From Nitratireductor sp. GISD-1A_MAKvit (GTDB lineage Bacteria > Pseudomonadota > Alphaproteobacteria > Rhizobiales > Rhizobiaceae), in contig NZ_CP161919.1 of assembly GCF_040819555.1 (NCBI RefSeq), forward strand, positions 1 to 64,000: a stretch of DNA of 64,000 nucleotides. Direction: 5' to 3'. Of this stretch, positions 35,030 through 43,714 are shown in pieces (the stretch's first letter is position 1; each line of letters starts with the position of its first letter). The notes under the pieces were generated by a model, which searched no databases, was not told the DNA's origin, and saw only the letters and a program-made list of their open reading frames with translations. The position numbers were made by a program, and so were the translations under genes.

Positions 35030-35095
35030 GAGTTTCCGGTGGGGATCCTGTCGTTGCAGTGAAGCGTCGACCGGGCAATGAAGCATTGACCGGTT

Positions 35096-35794
35096 TCATG
35101 CTTTCGTCGGGAAGGTCGTTTTCTGACGCAGGAGCGAGACGAGTTGCTCGTCCGCGCGGTCGCGGTGCTGCTGATGGAGGCGCGTTGCCTCTTCCTCGTT
35201 GCCGGCTGCGATGGCGGCGAGGATGGCGCGGTGCTCGCGATCCGAAACGATTGGCAGGGGGCGCAGTTTTGTGATCGCGCGTCGCGCGTGGTACTGCAGG
35301 TCCCAGAGCTGGCGCAGCATGGCCTGCAGGCGCGGATTTCCACACAGGCCGACAAGTTCGGAGTGGAACTCGTCGTCGAGTTCGGACCACGCCTCGATGT
35401 CTCCGCGTTTCGAGGCGCGTTCCATCTGGGTCAGGATGCCGTCCAGGCGGTCATGGTCTGCCGTGGTGATGCCGCGCCGGGCCGTCAGTTGCGCCGCCTT
35501 GACCTCGAGTGTCGAAAAGACCTGATAGATCTGTTCGATCTCTTCAACAGACAGCGCCTTCACCGTTATGCCATGGCGCGGGCGCACATCCACAAGCCCG
35601 TCTTCCTCAAGCCGGATGAGCGCCTCCCGCACGGGAGTGCGGCTGAGCGAGAGAAGGCTTGCGACTTCGGTTTCGAGAAGCGTTGTGCCCGGCGGCAGCC
35701 GGCCTTCCAGAATGCGGAACTTCAGCTCATGATAGGCACGGTCGCGCGCGGGCATTTTGGCAATGCCCTGAAGGCTGGGGCGCGGGCGGGACAT
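35096..35794 (-). CDS. GntR-family regulator, FCD subfamily
   Basis: This is a 232-aa repressor-type protein with an N-terminal winged helix (YHELKFRILEGRLPPGTTLLETEVASLLSLSRTPVREALIRLEEDGLV, about residues 20-67) and a C-terminal FCD ligand domain whose metal-binding residues are in ELDDEFHSELV and the HRAILAAIAAG helix. It lies between the ilvD-denD pair and the SDR-FAH-garR unit on the same strand. The strong palindromes in this island are its likely targets, and a pathway sugar acid its likely ligand. Confidence 0.9.
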   Translation of the reverse strand: MSRPRPSLQGIAKMPARDRAYHELKFRILEGRLPPGTTLLETEVASLLSLSRTPVREALIRLEEDGLVDVRPRHGITVKALSVEEIEQIYQVFSTLEVKAAQLTARRGITTADHDRLDGILTQMERASKRGDIEAWSELDDEFHSELVGLCGNPRLQAMLRQLWDLQYHARRAITKLRPLPIVSDREHRAILAAIAAGNEEEATRLHQQHRDRADEQLVSLLRQKTTFPTKA

Positions 35795-36008
35795 CGTTGT
35801 GGGCCCATCGCTTTTTGCCCGATTTCGTGCTGCCGCTTTCGTTTTCTCGCCCTTGCTCAGCGTGCCCTCCCTGATTGGCCCGTCACTTTGAGGATCACCA
35901 CAGATCCGATGGTTGGCAGATATTTGCTGGCATGTCCAAGCGCTTCAAATGACGTGCAACGGTTCTTCACAAGCGAGAACGGCGGTTGGGCATTCATGAT
36001 GCGGTTCT

Positions 36009-37004
36009 TCAGCTCGTCGCGTTGCGCCTCTCTTCATCGGCAATGTGCGCGCGGATGATGGCTTCGAAATCACTGTCGGCTTTGAAACCGGCCTGCTCTG
36101 CACGATCAGCTCGGAAATCGCGCGGCCAGCCGGCGACGATTGCAGCGATCTGCGGGTCGTGTTCGCGCCTGATGCGGGCCACCACATCGTCGCCCGCAAC
36201 ACGCCGCAGGGCCTCTATCATCTCCGCGATGGTGACCGACAGGCCGGGCATAGTGAGGGAGCGACGATCCCCGAGCTGCGCCAGGTCCATGGTGCCCGCA
36301 TGCAGCAGAAAACCCACCGCAGCATCCGGGCTCGCCACCCAGTGGCGCACATCATCCGACACAGGCAGGATGGCATCCTGCCCGGCGAGCGGCTCGCGGA
36401 TAATGCCGGAGAAGAAGCCGGACGCGGCCTTGTTGGGCTTGCCGGGCCGCACGACGATGGTGGGCAGCCGAATGCCGATCCCGTCTATGAAGCCTTTTCG
36501 CGTGTAGTCGGCCAGAAGAAGCTCGCCGATGGCCTTCTGTGTTCCATAGCTGGTGAGCGGGGCACGGAAGAACTCGTCGTCGATCCTGTCGGGAAACGGC
36601 GCGCCGAAGACCGCTATGGACGAGGTGAAGACGAGGCGGGGCCGATAGGGGGCTCCGCCATCATCGCCGAGAAGCCGGATGGCTTCGAGAAGATGACGCG
36701 TGCCATCCATGTTGATGCTGTAGCCCTTCTCGAACGCAACCTCCGCCTCCCCGGAAACGATGGCGGCCAGATGGAAGATGACATCGGGCTTTTGCGCGAT
36801 CAGTGCCTCGACGGTTTTTGCATCCGCGATATCGCCGGCCTGCGCATCGATCTGAATGCCATTGGCCGGGGCGAGCGGAGCTTCGACCACATCGAATGCG
36901 TGAATGGTTTCGATACGCTCGCTGCCGAGCTTGCCATCGGAGAGCAGCTTTTCGGCCAGCCGGCGACCGACCATGCCGGCGGCTCCGATAATCAGGATGC
37001 GCAT
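36009..37004 (-). CDS. denD: D-erythronate dehydrogenase
   Basis: This is a 331-aa extended SDR/NAD-dependent epimerase-like enzyme. The cofactor motif is IIGAAGMVGRRLAEKL (residues 4-19), VIFHLAAIVSGEAE lies in the nucleotide site, and the catalytic Ser region FTSSIAVFG and YGTQK (Tyr-x-x-x-Lys) follow. FIDGIGIRLPTIVVRPGKPNKAAS matches DenD enzymes, which oxidise D-erythronate to 3-oxo-tetronate, the substrate of OtnK encoded at 39133. ATG 37004 has GGGAGGAGGAA upstream. It starts 30 bases after the ilvD-like stop, in the same operon. Confidence 0.86.
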   Translation of the reverse strand: MRILIIGAAGMVGRRLAEKLLSDGKLGSERIETIHAFDVVEAPLAPANGIQIDAQAGDIADAKTVEALIAQKPDVIFHLAAIVSGEAEVAFEKGYSINMDGTRHLLEAIRLLGDDGGAPYRPRLVFTSSIAVFGAPFPDRIDDEFFRAPLTSYGTQKAIGELLLADYTRKGFIDGIGIRLPTIVVRPGKPNKAASGFFSGIIREPLAGQDAILPVSDDVRHWVASPDAAVGFLLHAGTMDLAQLGDRRSLTMPGLSVTIAEMIEALRRVAGDDVVARIRREHDPQIAAIVAGWPRDFRADRAEQAGFKADSDFEAIIRAHIADEERRNATS

Positions 37005-37034
37005 GCGGGTTCCTCCTCCCTTCAGGGCCTGGCC

Positions 37035-38852
37035 CTAGTGATTGTCGCGCGGGACGGGCGGCATGGTGCCGTCCTTTCCGCCCTGTGCGAGCCGCTGATA
37101 GTTGACGGCGGGTTCCAGCACCATGCCGGCTTCCAGCTGGGCAACCATCCCACGCTGGATCTCCTGCCAGGGCGTCTGGTGCGCGGGATATGCATAACCC
37201 CCGGCTTTTTCCAGTTCGGCGCGGCGCTGGTTCAGATCTTCATCGGGCGCGAGGATGTTTGCGGTGCATTTGTTCAGATCGATGCGCACGCGGTCGCCGG
37301 TTTTGAGGATCGCAAGCCCCCCATTGGCGGCAGCTTCCGGCGAGGCATTGAGGATGGACGGTGAGCCCGATGTGCCGGACTGGCGACCGTCGCCGATGCA
37401 CGGCAGAGAGGTAATGCCGCGCTTGATGAGGTAGTCCGGTGCGCGCATGTTCACCACTTCCGCCGCGCCCGGATAGCCGATGGGGCCCGCACCGCGCATG
37501 AAAAGGATGCTCTTCTCATCGATGGCGAGCGCCGGATCGTCGATCCGTGCATGATAATCCTCCGGCCCGTCGAACACGATGGCGCGGCCCTCAAAGGCCA
37601 TGGGATCTTCGGGATTCGAGAGATAGCGGTCCCGGAATTCGTCGGAGATGACCGAGAGTTTCATGATGGCGGAATTGAAGAGATTGCCCTTCAGCACACG
37701 GAAGCCCGCATTCTCCTTGAGCGGGTCGGCGAAGGGACGGATCACCTTCTCGTCAGCGATGGCGGCATCGCGACAGTTATCGCCGATGGTTCTGCCGTTG
37801 ACCGTCAGGACATCCTCGTTGATGAGCCCGGCCGACATGAGCTGATTGACCACCGCCGGCACCCCGCCGGCGTGGTAATAGTCCTCACCCAGATATTCGC
37901 CCGCAGGCTGGAGGTTCACCAGAAGAGGCACGCTTTCGCCATGGGTCTGCCAGTCGTCGATGGACAGTTCCACGCCCAGATGGCGGGCGACAGCCGTCAG
38001 GTGGATAGGGGCGTTGGTGGAGCCGCCGATGGCCGAGTTGACGCGGATTGCATTGATGAAGGCGTCGCGGGTCATCACGTCGCTTGGCTTGATGTCCTCA
38101 TGCACCATGTCGACGATGCGAAGGCCGGTGCGATACGCCATTTCCTGCCGGTCGCGATAGGGTGCGGGGATGGCGGCGGAGCCGGGCAACTGCATACCGA
38201 GCGCCTCGGCCAGCGAGTTCATGGTGGTGGCCGTGCCCATCGTGTTGCAATAGCCGGTGGAGGGGGCGGAGGAGGCGACCAGCCGCACGAAACCTTCATA
38301 GTCGATCTCGCCGGCAGCCATCATCTCGCGTGCTTTCCAGACCACGGTGCCCGAGCCCGTACGCTCGCCCCGGAACCAGCCATTGAGCATGGGACCGACC
38401 GAAAGCGCGATGGCCGGAATGTTGACCGTGGCAGCCGCCATGAGCAGCGCAGGCGTGGTCTTGTCGCAGCCGATGGTCAATACGACGCCATCAAGCGGAT
38501 AGCCGTAAAGCACTTCGACAAGGCTGAGATAGGCAAGATTGCGGTCGAGAGACGCTGTCGGGCGCTTTCCGGTTTCCTGGATCGGATGAACGGGAAACTC
38601 GATGGCAATGCCGCCGGCCTCACGGATGCCCTCGCGCAGGCGCTTGGCCAGTTCGAGGTGGTGCCGGTTGCAGGGGGAAAGGTCGGAGCCGGTCTGTGCG
38701 ATCCCGATGATGGGCTTGCCCGACTGCAGCTCTTCCTGCGACAGGCCGAAATTCAGGTAGCGCTCAAGATAAAGCGCTGTCATATCCGGATTGCCCGCAT
38801 TGTCGAACCACGCGCGTGAGCGCAGGGAAGGGGCTTTCTGTTTGTTGCTCAT
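37035..38852 (-). CDS. IlvD/Edd-family sugar-acid dehydratase
   Basis: This 605-aa Fe-S dehydratase carries the cluster cysteines in [10 protein letters not shown] (about residue 60), [10 protein letters not shown] (about residue 128) and GYCNTMGTA (about residue 198), and the C-terminal [17 protein letters not shown] loop. The length and motifs fit the pentonate/hexonate dehydratases (L-arabonate, D-xylonate type) rather than biosynthetic dihydroxyacid dehydratase. It would yield a 2-keto-3-deoxy acid for the SDR and FAH-type enzymes encoded nearby. An operator-like GTATAC site lies 52 bases upstream of its start. Confidence 0.86.
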   Translation of the reverse strand: MSNKQKAPSLRSRAWFDNAGNPDMTALYLERYLNFGLSQEELQSGKPIIGIAQTGSDLSPCNRHHLELAKRLREGIREAGGIAIEFPVHPIQETGKRPTASLDRNLAYLSLVEVLYGYPLDGVVLTIGCDKTTPALLMAAATVNIPAIALSVGPMLNGWFRGERTGSGTVVWKAREMMAAGEIDYEGFVRLVASSAPSTGYCNTMGTATTMNSLAEALGMQLPGSAAIPAPYRDRQEMAYRTGLRIVDMVHEDIKPSDVMTRDAFINAIRVNSAIGGSTNAPIHLTAVARHLGVELSIDDWQTHGESVPLLVNLQPAGEYLGEDYYHAGGVPAVVNQLMSAGLINEDVLTVNGRTIGDNCRDAAIADEKVIRPFADPLKENAGFRVLKGNLFNSAIMKLSVISDEFRDRYLSNPEDPMAFEGRAIVFDGPEDYHARIDDPALAIDEKSILFMRGAGPIGYPGAAEVVNMRAPDYLIKRGITSLPCIGDGRQSGTSGSPSILNASPEAAANGGLAILKTGDRVRIDLNKCTANILAPDEDLNQRRAELEKAGGYAYPAHQTPWQEIQRGMVAQLEAGMVLEPAVNYQRLAQGGKDGTMPPVPRDNH

Positions 38853-38898
38853 GTCGACTCCGGATACTTGATTGCGCGCCTATTCTAGCTTCTTGTTG

Positions 38899-38916
38899 AT
38901 TAATGTATACACAAAA
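38899..38916. promoter_or_regulatory. GntR-operator-like site upstream of the dehydratase gene
   Basis: The palindromic core TGTATACA (38904-38911) lies 52 bases upstream of the ilvD-like start and 222 bases before otnK. The 12-bp core AATGTATACACA matches 10 of 12 positions of the site at 35015-35026; the right arm is degenerate. It could serve either divergent gene. Confidence 0.5.
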
Positions 38917-39132
38917 AATCGTGTCCGTAGCGAATTTCAGGAGCTTTTGGGCTGGAGTCCCGAGCACCGGAATCTCTTAGGAAAAACAAGCAGAAGCAAC
39001 GTAGGCTTGTGAGAAATTGACGTGCCTTGTGCATTCGTATACCGCGCAGCGCCTCTCTCGTTCAACTGCATTGACTTTTATGGATACGTTATCGCATTAA
39101 GCCTTGTTGCATGCGCGAAGGAGGAGGTGCGA

Positions 39133-40395
39133 ATGTTGCTCGGCTGTATTGGGGACGATTTTACCGGCTCCTCCGATCTTGCCAACATGCTGGCCAGAAG
39201 TGGCATGAAGACGATCCAGTATTGCGGTGTTCCACGTGGGGCCGCCGATCCTGCCGTGGAGGCTGGGGTGGTGGCACTCAAGTCGCGCACGGTTCCGGTG
39301 GCGGATGCGGTTCACCAGTCGCTTGAGGCGGTCGACTGGCTTCTGGAGCAGGGCGCGCGGCAGATATACTTCAAGTATTGTTCGACCTTCGATTCGACGC
39401 CGGAGGGCAATATCGGCCCGGTGATCGATGCGCTGATGGAACGTCTCGGCGCGGAGCAGACGGTTGTCTGTCCGGCTTTTCCGGCGACGGGGAGGACGGT
39501 CTACCAGGGGCATCTCTTCGTGAATGACCGCCTGCTCAACGAGAGTGGTATGGAACATCATCCGCTCACACCGATGCGCGATGCAGACATTCGCCGCTGG
39601 CTCGCGCCGCAGACGGATGGCGCCGTGGGTCATGTCTCCGCGCAGGTGGTGCGCGAGGGGTCGGCGTCCATTTCCGATGCGTTCGGCCGCGAGGCGGCGG
39701 CGGCGAAGACACGCATTGTCGTCGACACGGTCTGCGACGAGGATCTCTATCGCATCGGCACTGCCGTGCGTGGCATGAAGCTCGTGACTGGCGGGTCGGG
39801 GCTGGGGCTGGGACTGGCGGCGAATTTCAGGGAAGCCGGCCTGCTGAAGCAGACCGGGCAGGTCTGGCAGGGTTCGTCTGGACGGGCTGCCATCCTTTCG
39901 GGGTCGTGCTCGGGGCAGACGCGCCGGCAGATTGCCGAATACTCAAAGCTTCATCCCGCCCTCAGAATCGAGCCTGAGGCCGTTCTCTCCGGTGCAATGA
40001 CGCCGCAAGCAGTGGTGGCGTGGATCGGGGCGCAGGACGCAGGCGCCGCGCCGCTCGTCTATTCCTCGGCAGATCCCGAAGTGGTGTGCGCGGCGCAGGC
40101 TGCGTTCGGGCGGGAGGAGGTCGCTTCAGCCCTCGAGGGTTTTTTTGCTGCGGCCGCCGTGCAGCTTGTCGCCGGTGGATATGAGCGGCTTGTGGTGGCG
40201 GGCGGCGAGACGTCGGGTGCGGTTGTTGAGGCGCTGGACTGCTCGGCGCTTGAGGTTGGCCCGCAGATTGCGCCGGGCGTGCCGGGGCTGAAGGTCGCCG
40301 GCCGTCCTGTCTGGGTGGCGCTCAAATCCGGCAATTTCGGTGACGATGCGTTTTTCATCAAGGCGCTGGATGTGTTGAAGGGAGAGGCAACATGA
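39133..40395 (+). CDS. otnK: 3-oxo-tetronate kinase (DUF1537/OtnK)
   Basis: This is a 420-aa kinase of the former DUF1537 family. The N-terminal domain starts with GCIGDDFTGSSDLANML (residues 4-20), where the Asp-Asp-Phe-Thr-Gly motif binds the substrate. The C-terminal nucleotide-binding domain has LSGSCSGQTRRQ and VVAGGETSGAVVEAL. It phosphorylates 3-oxo-tetronate on O4. ATG 39133 has AAGGAGGAGG upstream; the longer frame from 39022 has no family match. It overlaps otnC by 4 bases. The opening fits OtnK better than the D-threonate kinase branch. Confidence 0.9.
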   Translation: MLLGCIGDDFTGSSDLANMLARSGMKTIQYCGVPRGAADPAVEAGVVALKSRTVPVADAVHQSLEAVDWLLEQGARQIYFKYCSTFDSTPEGNIGPVIDALMERLGAEQTVVCPAFPATGRTVYQGHLFVNDRLLNESGMEHHPLTPMRDADIRRWLAPQTDGAVGHVSAQVVREGSASISDAFGREAAAAKTRIVVDTVCDEDLYRIGTAVRGMKLVTGGSGLGLGLAANFREAGLLKQTGQVWQGSSGRAAILSGSCSGQTRRQIAEYSKLHPALRIEPEAVLSGAMTPQAVVAWIGAQDAGAAPLVYSSADPEVVCAAQAAFGREEVASALEGFFAAAAVQLVAGGYERLVVAGGETSGAVVEALDCSALEVGPQIAPGVPGLKVAGRPVWVALKSGNFGDDAFFIKALDVLKGEAT

Positions 40396-41040
40396 GTGAA
40401 GAAAGCCGGCTCAGGGAGGAGATGTGCAGCCTCGCCGCCTCGCTTCATTCGCGCGGGCTGACGCATGGCGCCACCGGCAATGTTTCCGCCCGCACGAGTG
40501 ACGGCGGATTGCTGGTGACGCCGACGGGCTCGACGCTCGGCACGCTCGATCCGGCCCGGCTGAGCCGCTTCGATGCGGCGGGGCGGCATGTGGATGGCGA
40601 CAAGCCGACAAAGGAAATGCCCCTGCACGAGGCGTTTTACGAGACGCGTTCCAGGGGCCGGTGCGATCGTGCATCTGCATTCGACGCATTCGGTCGCCTG
40701 GTCGCTTCTTCCCGATGTCGACCCGGACAATCTTTTCCCGCCGCTCACGGCCTATTCCATCATGCAGCTCGGCAAGGTGAAGCTGCTTCCCTATTTCATC
40801 CCGGGGGACGTGGCCATTGGAGAGGCGATCCGCGGACTGGCAGGCAAACGCTCGGCGGTGATGCTGGCCAATCACGGCCCGGTGGTGGCGGGCAAGGACC
40901 TGCGGGCAGCCGGCCAGGCGATCGAGGAACTGGAAGAGACGGCGCGTCTCGCGCTTCTCACGCGCGGACTTTCGCCGCGTCTTCTGACACCGGAGCAGAT
41001 CGATCAGGTGGTGACGAAATTCGATGTGGAGTGGTCGTGA
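40392..41040 (+). pseudogene. otnC: 3-oxo-tetronate 4-phosphate decarboxylase, class II aldolase family (frameshifted as sequenced)
   Basis: OtnC decarboxylates 3-oxo-tetronate 4-phosphate to dihydroxyacetone phosphate. The N-terminal part shows SRGLTHGATGNVSAR and MPLHEAFYETRS; the next frame continues with AGAIVHLHSTHS (metal-binding His pair) and LANHGPVVAG. One extra G in the GGGG of AGGGGCCGGTGC (40654-40657) breaks the reading; without it the length is about 215 aa, normal for the family. The start overlaps the otnK stop, and the stop overlaps the otnI start as TGATG, so otnK-otnC-otnI are coupled. Confidence 0.88.
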
Positions 41041-41804
41041 TGCTGCGTTTTTCCGCCAATCTCGGGTTTTTGTGGACGGAGCTTTCCCTGCCGGATGCGG
41101 TCCGGCGGGCGCATGCGGCCGGTTTCGATGCCGTCGAGTGCCACTGGCCTTATGCCGTTCCGGCTGCAGAATTGCGTGCGGCACTTGAGGAAACAGGCCT
41201 GCCTCTGCTCGGTCTCAACACCCGAAAGGGAGAGCGTGAGGGAGACTTCGGCCTTGCGGCATTGCCGGGGCGTGAGCATGAGGCCCGTGCCGCGATCGAC
41301 GAGGCGGTGGCTTATGCCGCAGCCGTGGGTGCTGGTGCGGTGCATGTGATGGGGGGCAGGGTGGCTGAAAGCCCTGCAGCGGAAAATGCATACGCCGAAA
41401 ACCTCGCATACGCCTGTTCGGTGGCGGCAGCGCAGGGCATCGGCATTCTGATCGAGCCAATCAATCACCGCGACGTTCCCGGCTATTTCCTGTCCCGTGT
41501 CGAGCAGGCGGCGGATGTCATCGCCCGCGTGGGCGCGGCCAATCTGAAAATCATGTTCGACTGCTACCACACGCAGATCATGCAGGGCGATCTGCTCAAC
41601 CGGTTTATCGCGCATCGCGCGCTGATCGGGCACGTGCAGATCGCCGCAGTGCCCTCGCGCGCCGAGCCGGACGAGGGCGAGATCTGCTTCGAGCGTCTTT
41701 TGCCGACCATGCTTGACGAGGGATATGGCGGGTTTTTCGGTGCCGAGTACAGGCCGCGTGCGGGCACAGATGAAGGGCTTGGCTGGCGCAAGACGTTTGA
41801 CTGA
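41040..41804 (+). CDS. otnI: 2-oxo-tetronate isomerase (hydroxypyruvate isomerase family)
   Basis: This is a 254-aa TIM-barrel isomerase converting 2-oxo-tetronate, the LtnD product, into 3-oxo-tetronate for OtnK. It opens with LRFSANLGFLWTELSLPDAVRRAHAAGFDAVECHWPY. Metal-binding acidic residues are in ILIEPINHRDVPGYFL, MFDCYHTQIMQGDL and the C-terminal GFFGAEYRP. ATG 41040 overlaps the otnC stop. Hydroxypyruvate isomerase itself is the alternative, but the gene order favours OtnI. Confidence 0.87.
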   Translation: MLRFSANLGFLWTELSLPDAVRRAHAAGFDAVECHWPYAVPAAELRAALEETGLPLLGLNTRKGEREGDFGLAALPGREHEARAAIDEAVAYAAAVGAGAVHVMGGRVAESPAAENAYAENLAYACSVAAAQGIGILIEPINHRDVPGYFLSRVEQAADVIARVGAANLKIMFDCYHTQIMQGDLLNRFIAHRALIGHVQIAAVPSRAEPDEGEICFERLLPTMLDEGYGGFFGAEYRPRAGTDEGLGWRKTFD

Positions 41805-41820
41805 AGTCAGCGTCGGTTCG

Positions 41821-42495
41821 CTAGATATTGTCCTTCACACGATCCCATGTGTTCATCAGATGTGTCGCCATGACCTGGCCCAGGGTTTCGCCGTCGCGTT
41901 TTTTCAGAGCTGCGGCCATCTGCTCATGCTCGGCCACTGCCGAAGCCCAGTAATCCGGCTTGCTGTTTCCCAGGAAGCGGATGCGCTTGAGGCGCGCCTG
42001 AATATTGGCCTGAACCTCGCGCAGCGATTCATTGCCTGCCAGCCGGGACACGCGCGAGTGGAACTCCTGATTGAGCTTGTAATAGGGCAGGCGGTCGCCT
42101 TCGCGGTAGCGCTCCAGCATGTCTTCGTGAAGCTTGAGAAGTCCCTCGATGTCTGTGTCGCTTGCGCGTTCACAGACGAGCTGTCCCGCCAGTTTCTCCA
42201 GATGCGAGAGCAGCTCCAGCATGGAGAACACGTCCTGGGCAGTGAGCTTGCGCACCACGCTGCCCTTTGACGGGCGAATGATGATCAGCCCCTCCGCCGC
42301 CAGTGTGCGCAGCGCCTCGCGGAAGGGGGTGCGCGAAACGCCGAGTTGTTCCACCAGCGTCGTTTCGTCAATGCGTGTACCGGGCGCCAGATGACCTTCG
42401 ATGATGAGATCGCGAATCCGGTTCGCGACCTGGTCGTGCAGCGTCTGCTTTTCGATTGCCACGCTTTCCAGTGGGAATGGGCTGCTGAGTTCCAA
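41821..42495 (-). CDS. GntR-family regulator, FCD subfamily
   Basis: This 224-aa regulator has an N-terminal winged helix (LHDQVANRIRDLIIEGHLAPGTRIDETTLVEQLGVSRTPFREALRTL, about residues 19-64) and an FCD domain with LNQEFHSRVSRL. A TTG start at 42495 is supported by AGGAGA 6 nt upstream. It is divergent from pdxA2 and tail-to-tail with otnI (16 bases apart). The 18-bp palindrome at 42569-42586 in the divergent spacer is its probable operator, controlling the pdxA2-TRAP genes and possibly itself. Confidence 0.9.
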   Translation of the reverse strand: MELSSPFPLESVAIEKQTLHDQVANRIRDLIIEGHLAPGTRIDETTLVEQLGVSRTPFREALRTLAAEGLIIIRPSKGSVVRKLTAQDVFSMLELLSHLEKLAGQLVCERASDTDIEGLLKLHEDMLERYREGDRLPYYKLNQEFHSRVSRLAGNESLREVQANIQARLKRIRFLGNSKPDYWASAVAEHEQMAAALKKRDGETLGQVMATHLMNTWDRVKDNI

Positions 42496-42568
42496 ACGGG
42501 GTCTCCTGAATCAACCGGATTTGCCGATCTTACAAAAAGATGCGTTGACGTGCGAATTTTCAATTGTA

Positions 42569-42586
42569 TATTTTGTATACAAAATA
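42569..42586. promoter_or_regulatory. 18-bp perfect palindrome upstream of pdxA2, GntR operator candidate
   Basis: TATTTTGTA / TACAAAATA is perfectly symmetric around 42577/42578. It lies 74 bases upstream of the gntR start and 12 bases before the pdxA2 ATG, overlapping the region up to its AAGGA ribosome binding site. It shares only the GTATAC centre with the palindrome at 35012-35029, so it probably belongs to the adjacent second GntR protein. Confidence 0.72.
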
Positions 42587-42597
42587 AGGAATACACA

Positions 42598-43647
42598 ATG
42601 CAGCAGTCACGCATCGCCTTTGCGATTGGAGATCCGGCGGGCATCAGCCCGGAGCTTTCGGCCCGCATTCTCGCCGATGGGGAAGCCAATCGCGACGACC
42701 TGATCGTTATCGGGGATCAGCGTGTTCTTGCGCTGGGCGCGCGCCAGGCTGGCGTTACACTGGACCTGCCGATTGTGTCGCGCGAAGCGCTGGAACGCGA
42801 GCTTCCCGGTGGCACGGTCCTCGTGGACATGGCCAATTGCGATCCGGACGATGTGCCGCTTGGCGAGGCCAGCATAAAGGGTGGCCGCGCCGCGCTGGAG
42901 AATTTCGCGACAGCGCTGCGCGTTGGCAAGGCGGGCCTTGCGAAGGCGGTTTTCTTCACGCCGTTCAACAAGCATGCAATGCGGCTTGCCAAGGCCGACT
43001 ATGTGGATGAAATCGGCTTTATCGATGCCACCATCGAGGCAGAACGCAGTGGTCGTGAGTTCAACGTTCTCGACGAGGTGTGGAACGCACGCGTCACGTC
43101 GCATATTCCTCTGCGTGATGTGGCCGACACGCTGTCTGCAGAGCGGATCTATGAAAGCCTGAAACTCACAAAAGAGGTGATGGAGGGGGCAGGCATCAAG
43201 CGCCCGCGCATTGGCGTGGCCGCGCTCAACCCGCATGCGGGAGACGGGCGAAATTTCGGCTGGGAGGATGAGGACATCCTGCTTCCGGCTGTACAGCGCG
43301 CGCAGGAAGAACAGATGGCCGTCACGGGGCCGATCCCTTCGGACACGGTCTTCGTGCGGGCGATCAGGGGAGAGTTCGATGCGGTGATGACCATGTATCA
43401 TGACCAGGGGCAGATCGCGATGAAGCTGCTCGGCTTCGATCGCGGCGTCACGTTGATTGCCGGCTACCCGTTTCCCATTGTCACGCCGGCCCATGGCACG
43501 GCCTATGACATCGCCGGCAAGGGCATTGCGGATACCGGCGCGTCGTTCAACGCGCTGGCGCTTGGCCGCAGGCTCGGCGACCGGATTGCTTCACGCGCTG
43601 TCGAGGAGGAGGCCGCCATTCGCGGTTATCAGGAGGCTCAGGGCTAG
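42598..43647 (+). CDS. pdxA2: PdxA2-type 4-phospho-threonate/erythronate dehydrogenase
   Basis: This is a 349-aa member of the PdxA family (metal- and NAD-dependent oxidative decarboxylases). The opening IAFAIGDPAGISPELSARIL is typical. Metal-ligand histidines occur in MTMYHDQGQIAMKLLGFD and in TPAHGTAYDIAGKGIADTGA. PdxA2 paralogues outside B6 synthesis oxidise D-threonate or D-erythronate 4-phosphate to DHAP plus CO2. AAGGA lies 7 nt before ATG 42598. The D-threonate kinase that usually partners PdxA2 is not seen in this window; OtnK or a distant kinase would have to supply the phosphorylated substrate. Confidence 0.86.
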   Translation: MQQSRIAFAIGDPAGISPELSARILADGEANRDDLIVIGDQRVLALGARQAGVTLDLPIVSREALERELPGGTVLVDMANCDPDDVPLGEASIKGGRAALENFATALRVGKAGLAKAVFFTPFNKHAMRLAKADYVDEIGFIDATIEAERSGREFNVLDEVWNARVTSHIPLRDVADTLSAERIYESLKLTKEVMEGAGIKRPRIGVAALNPHAGDGRNFGWEDEDILLPAVQRAQEEQMAVTGPIPSDTVFVRAIRGEFDAVMTMYHDQGQIAMKLLGFDRGVTLIAGYPFPIVTPAHGTAYDIAGKGIADTGASFNALALGRRLGDRIASRAVEEEAAIRGYQEAQG

Positions 43648-43714
43648 GCGGACCGGCAACAGTGAATGCGGAGCCGGGGAGGGCTTCGCGGAAGAAACCA
43701 GAGGGAGGAATACC

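Noticed and set aside
37551..38819. Long plus-strand open frame opposite the IlvD-like gene
   Set aside because: This is a shadow frame of a gene with conserved cluster cysteines; the His/Asp-rich translation is typical of antisense reading.
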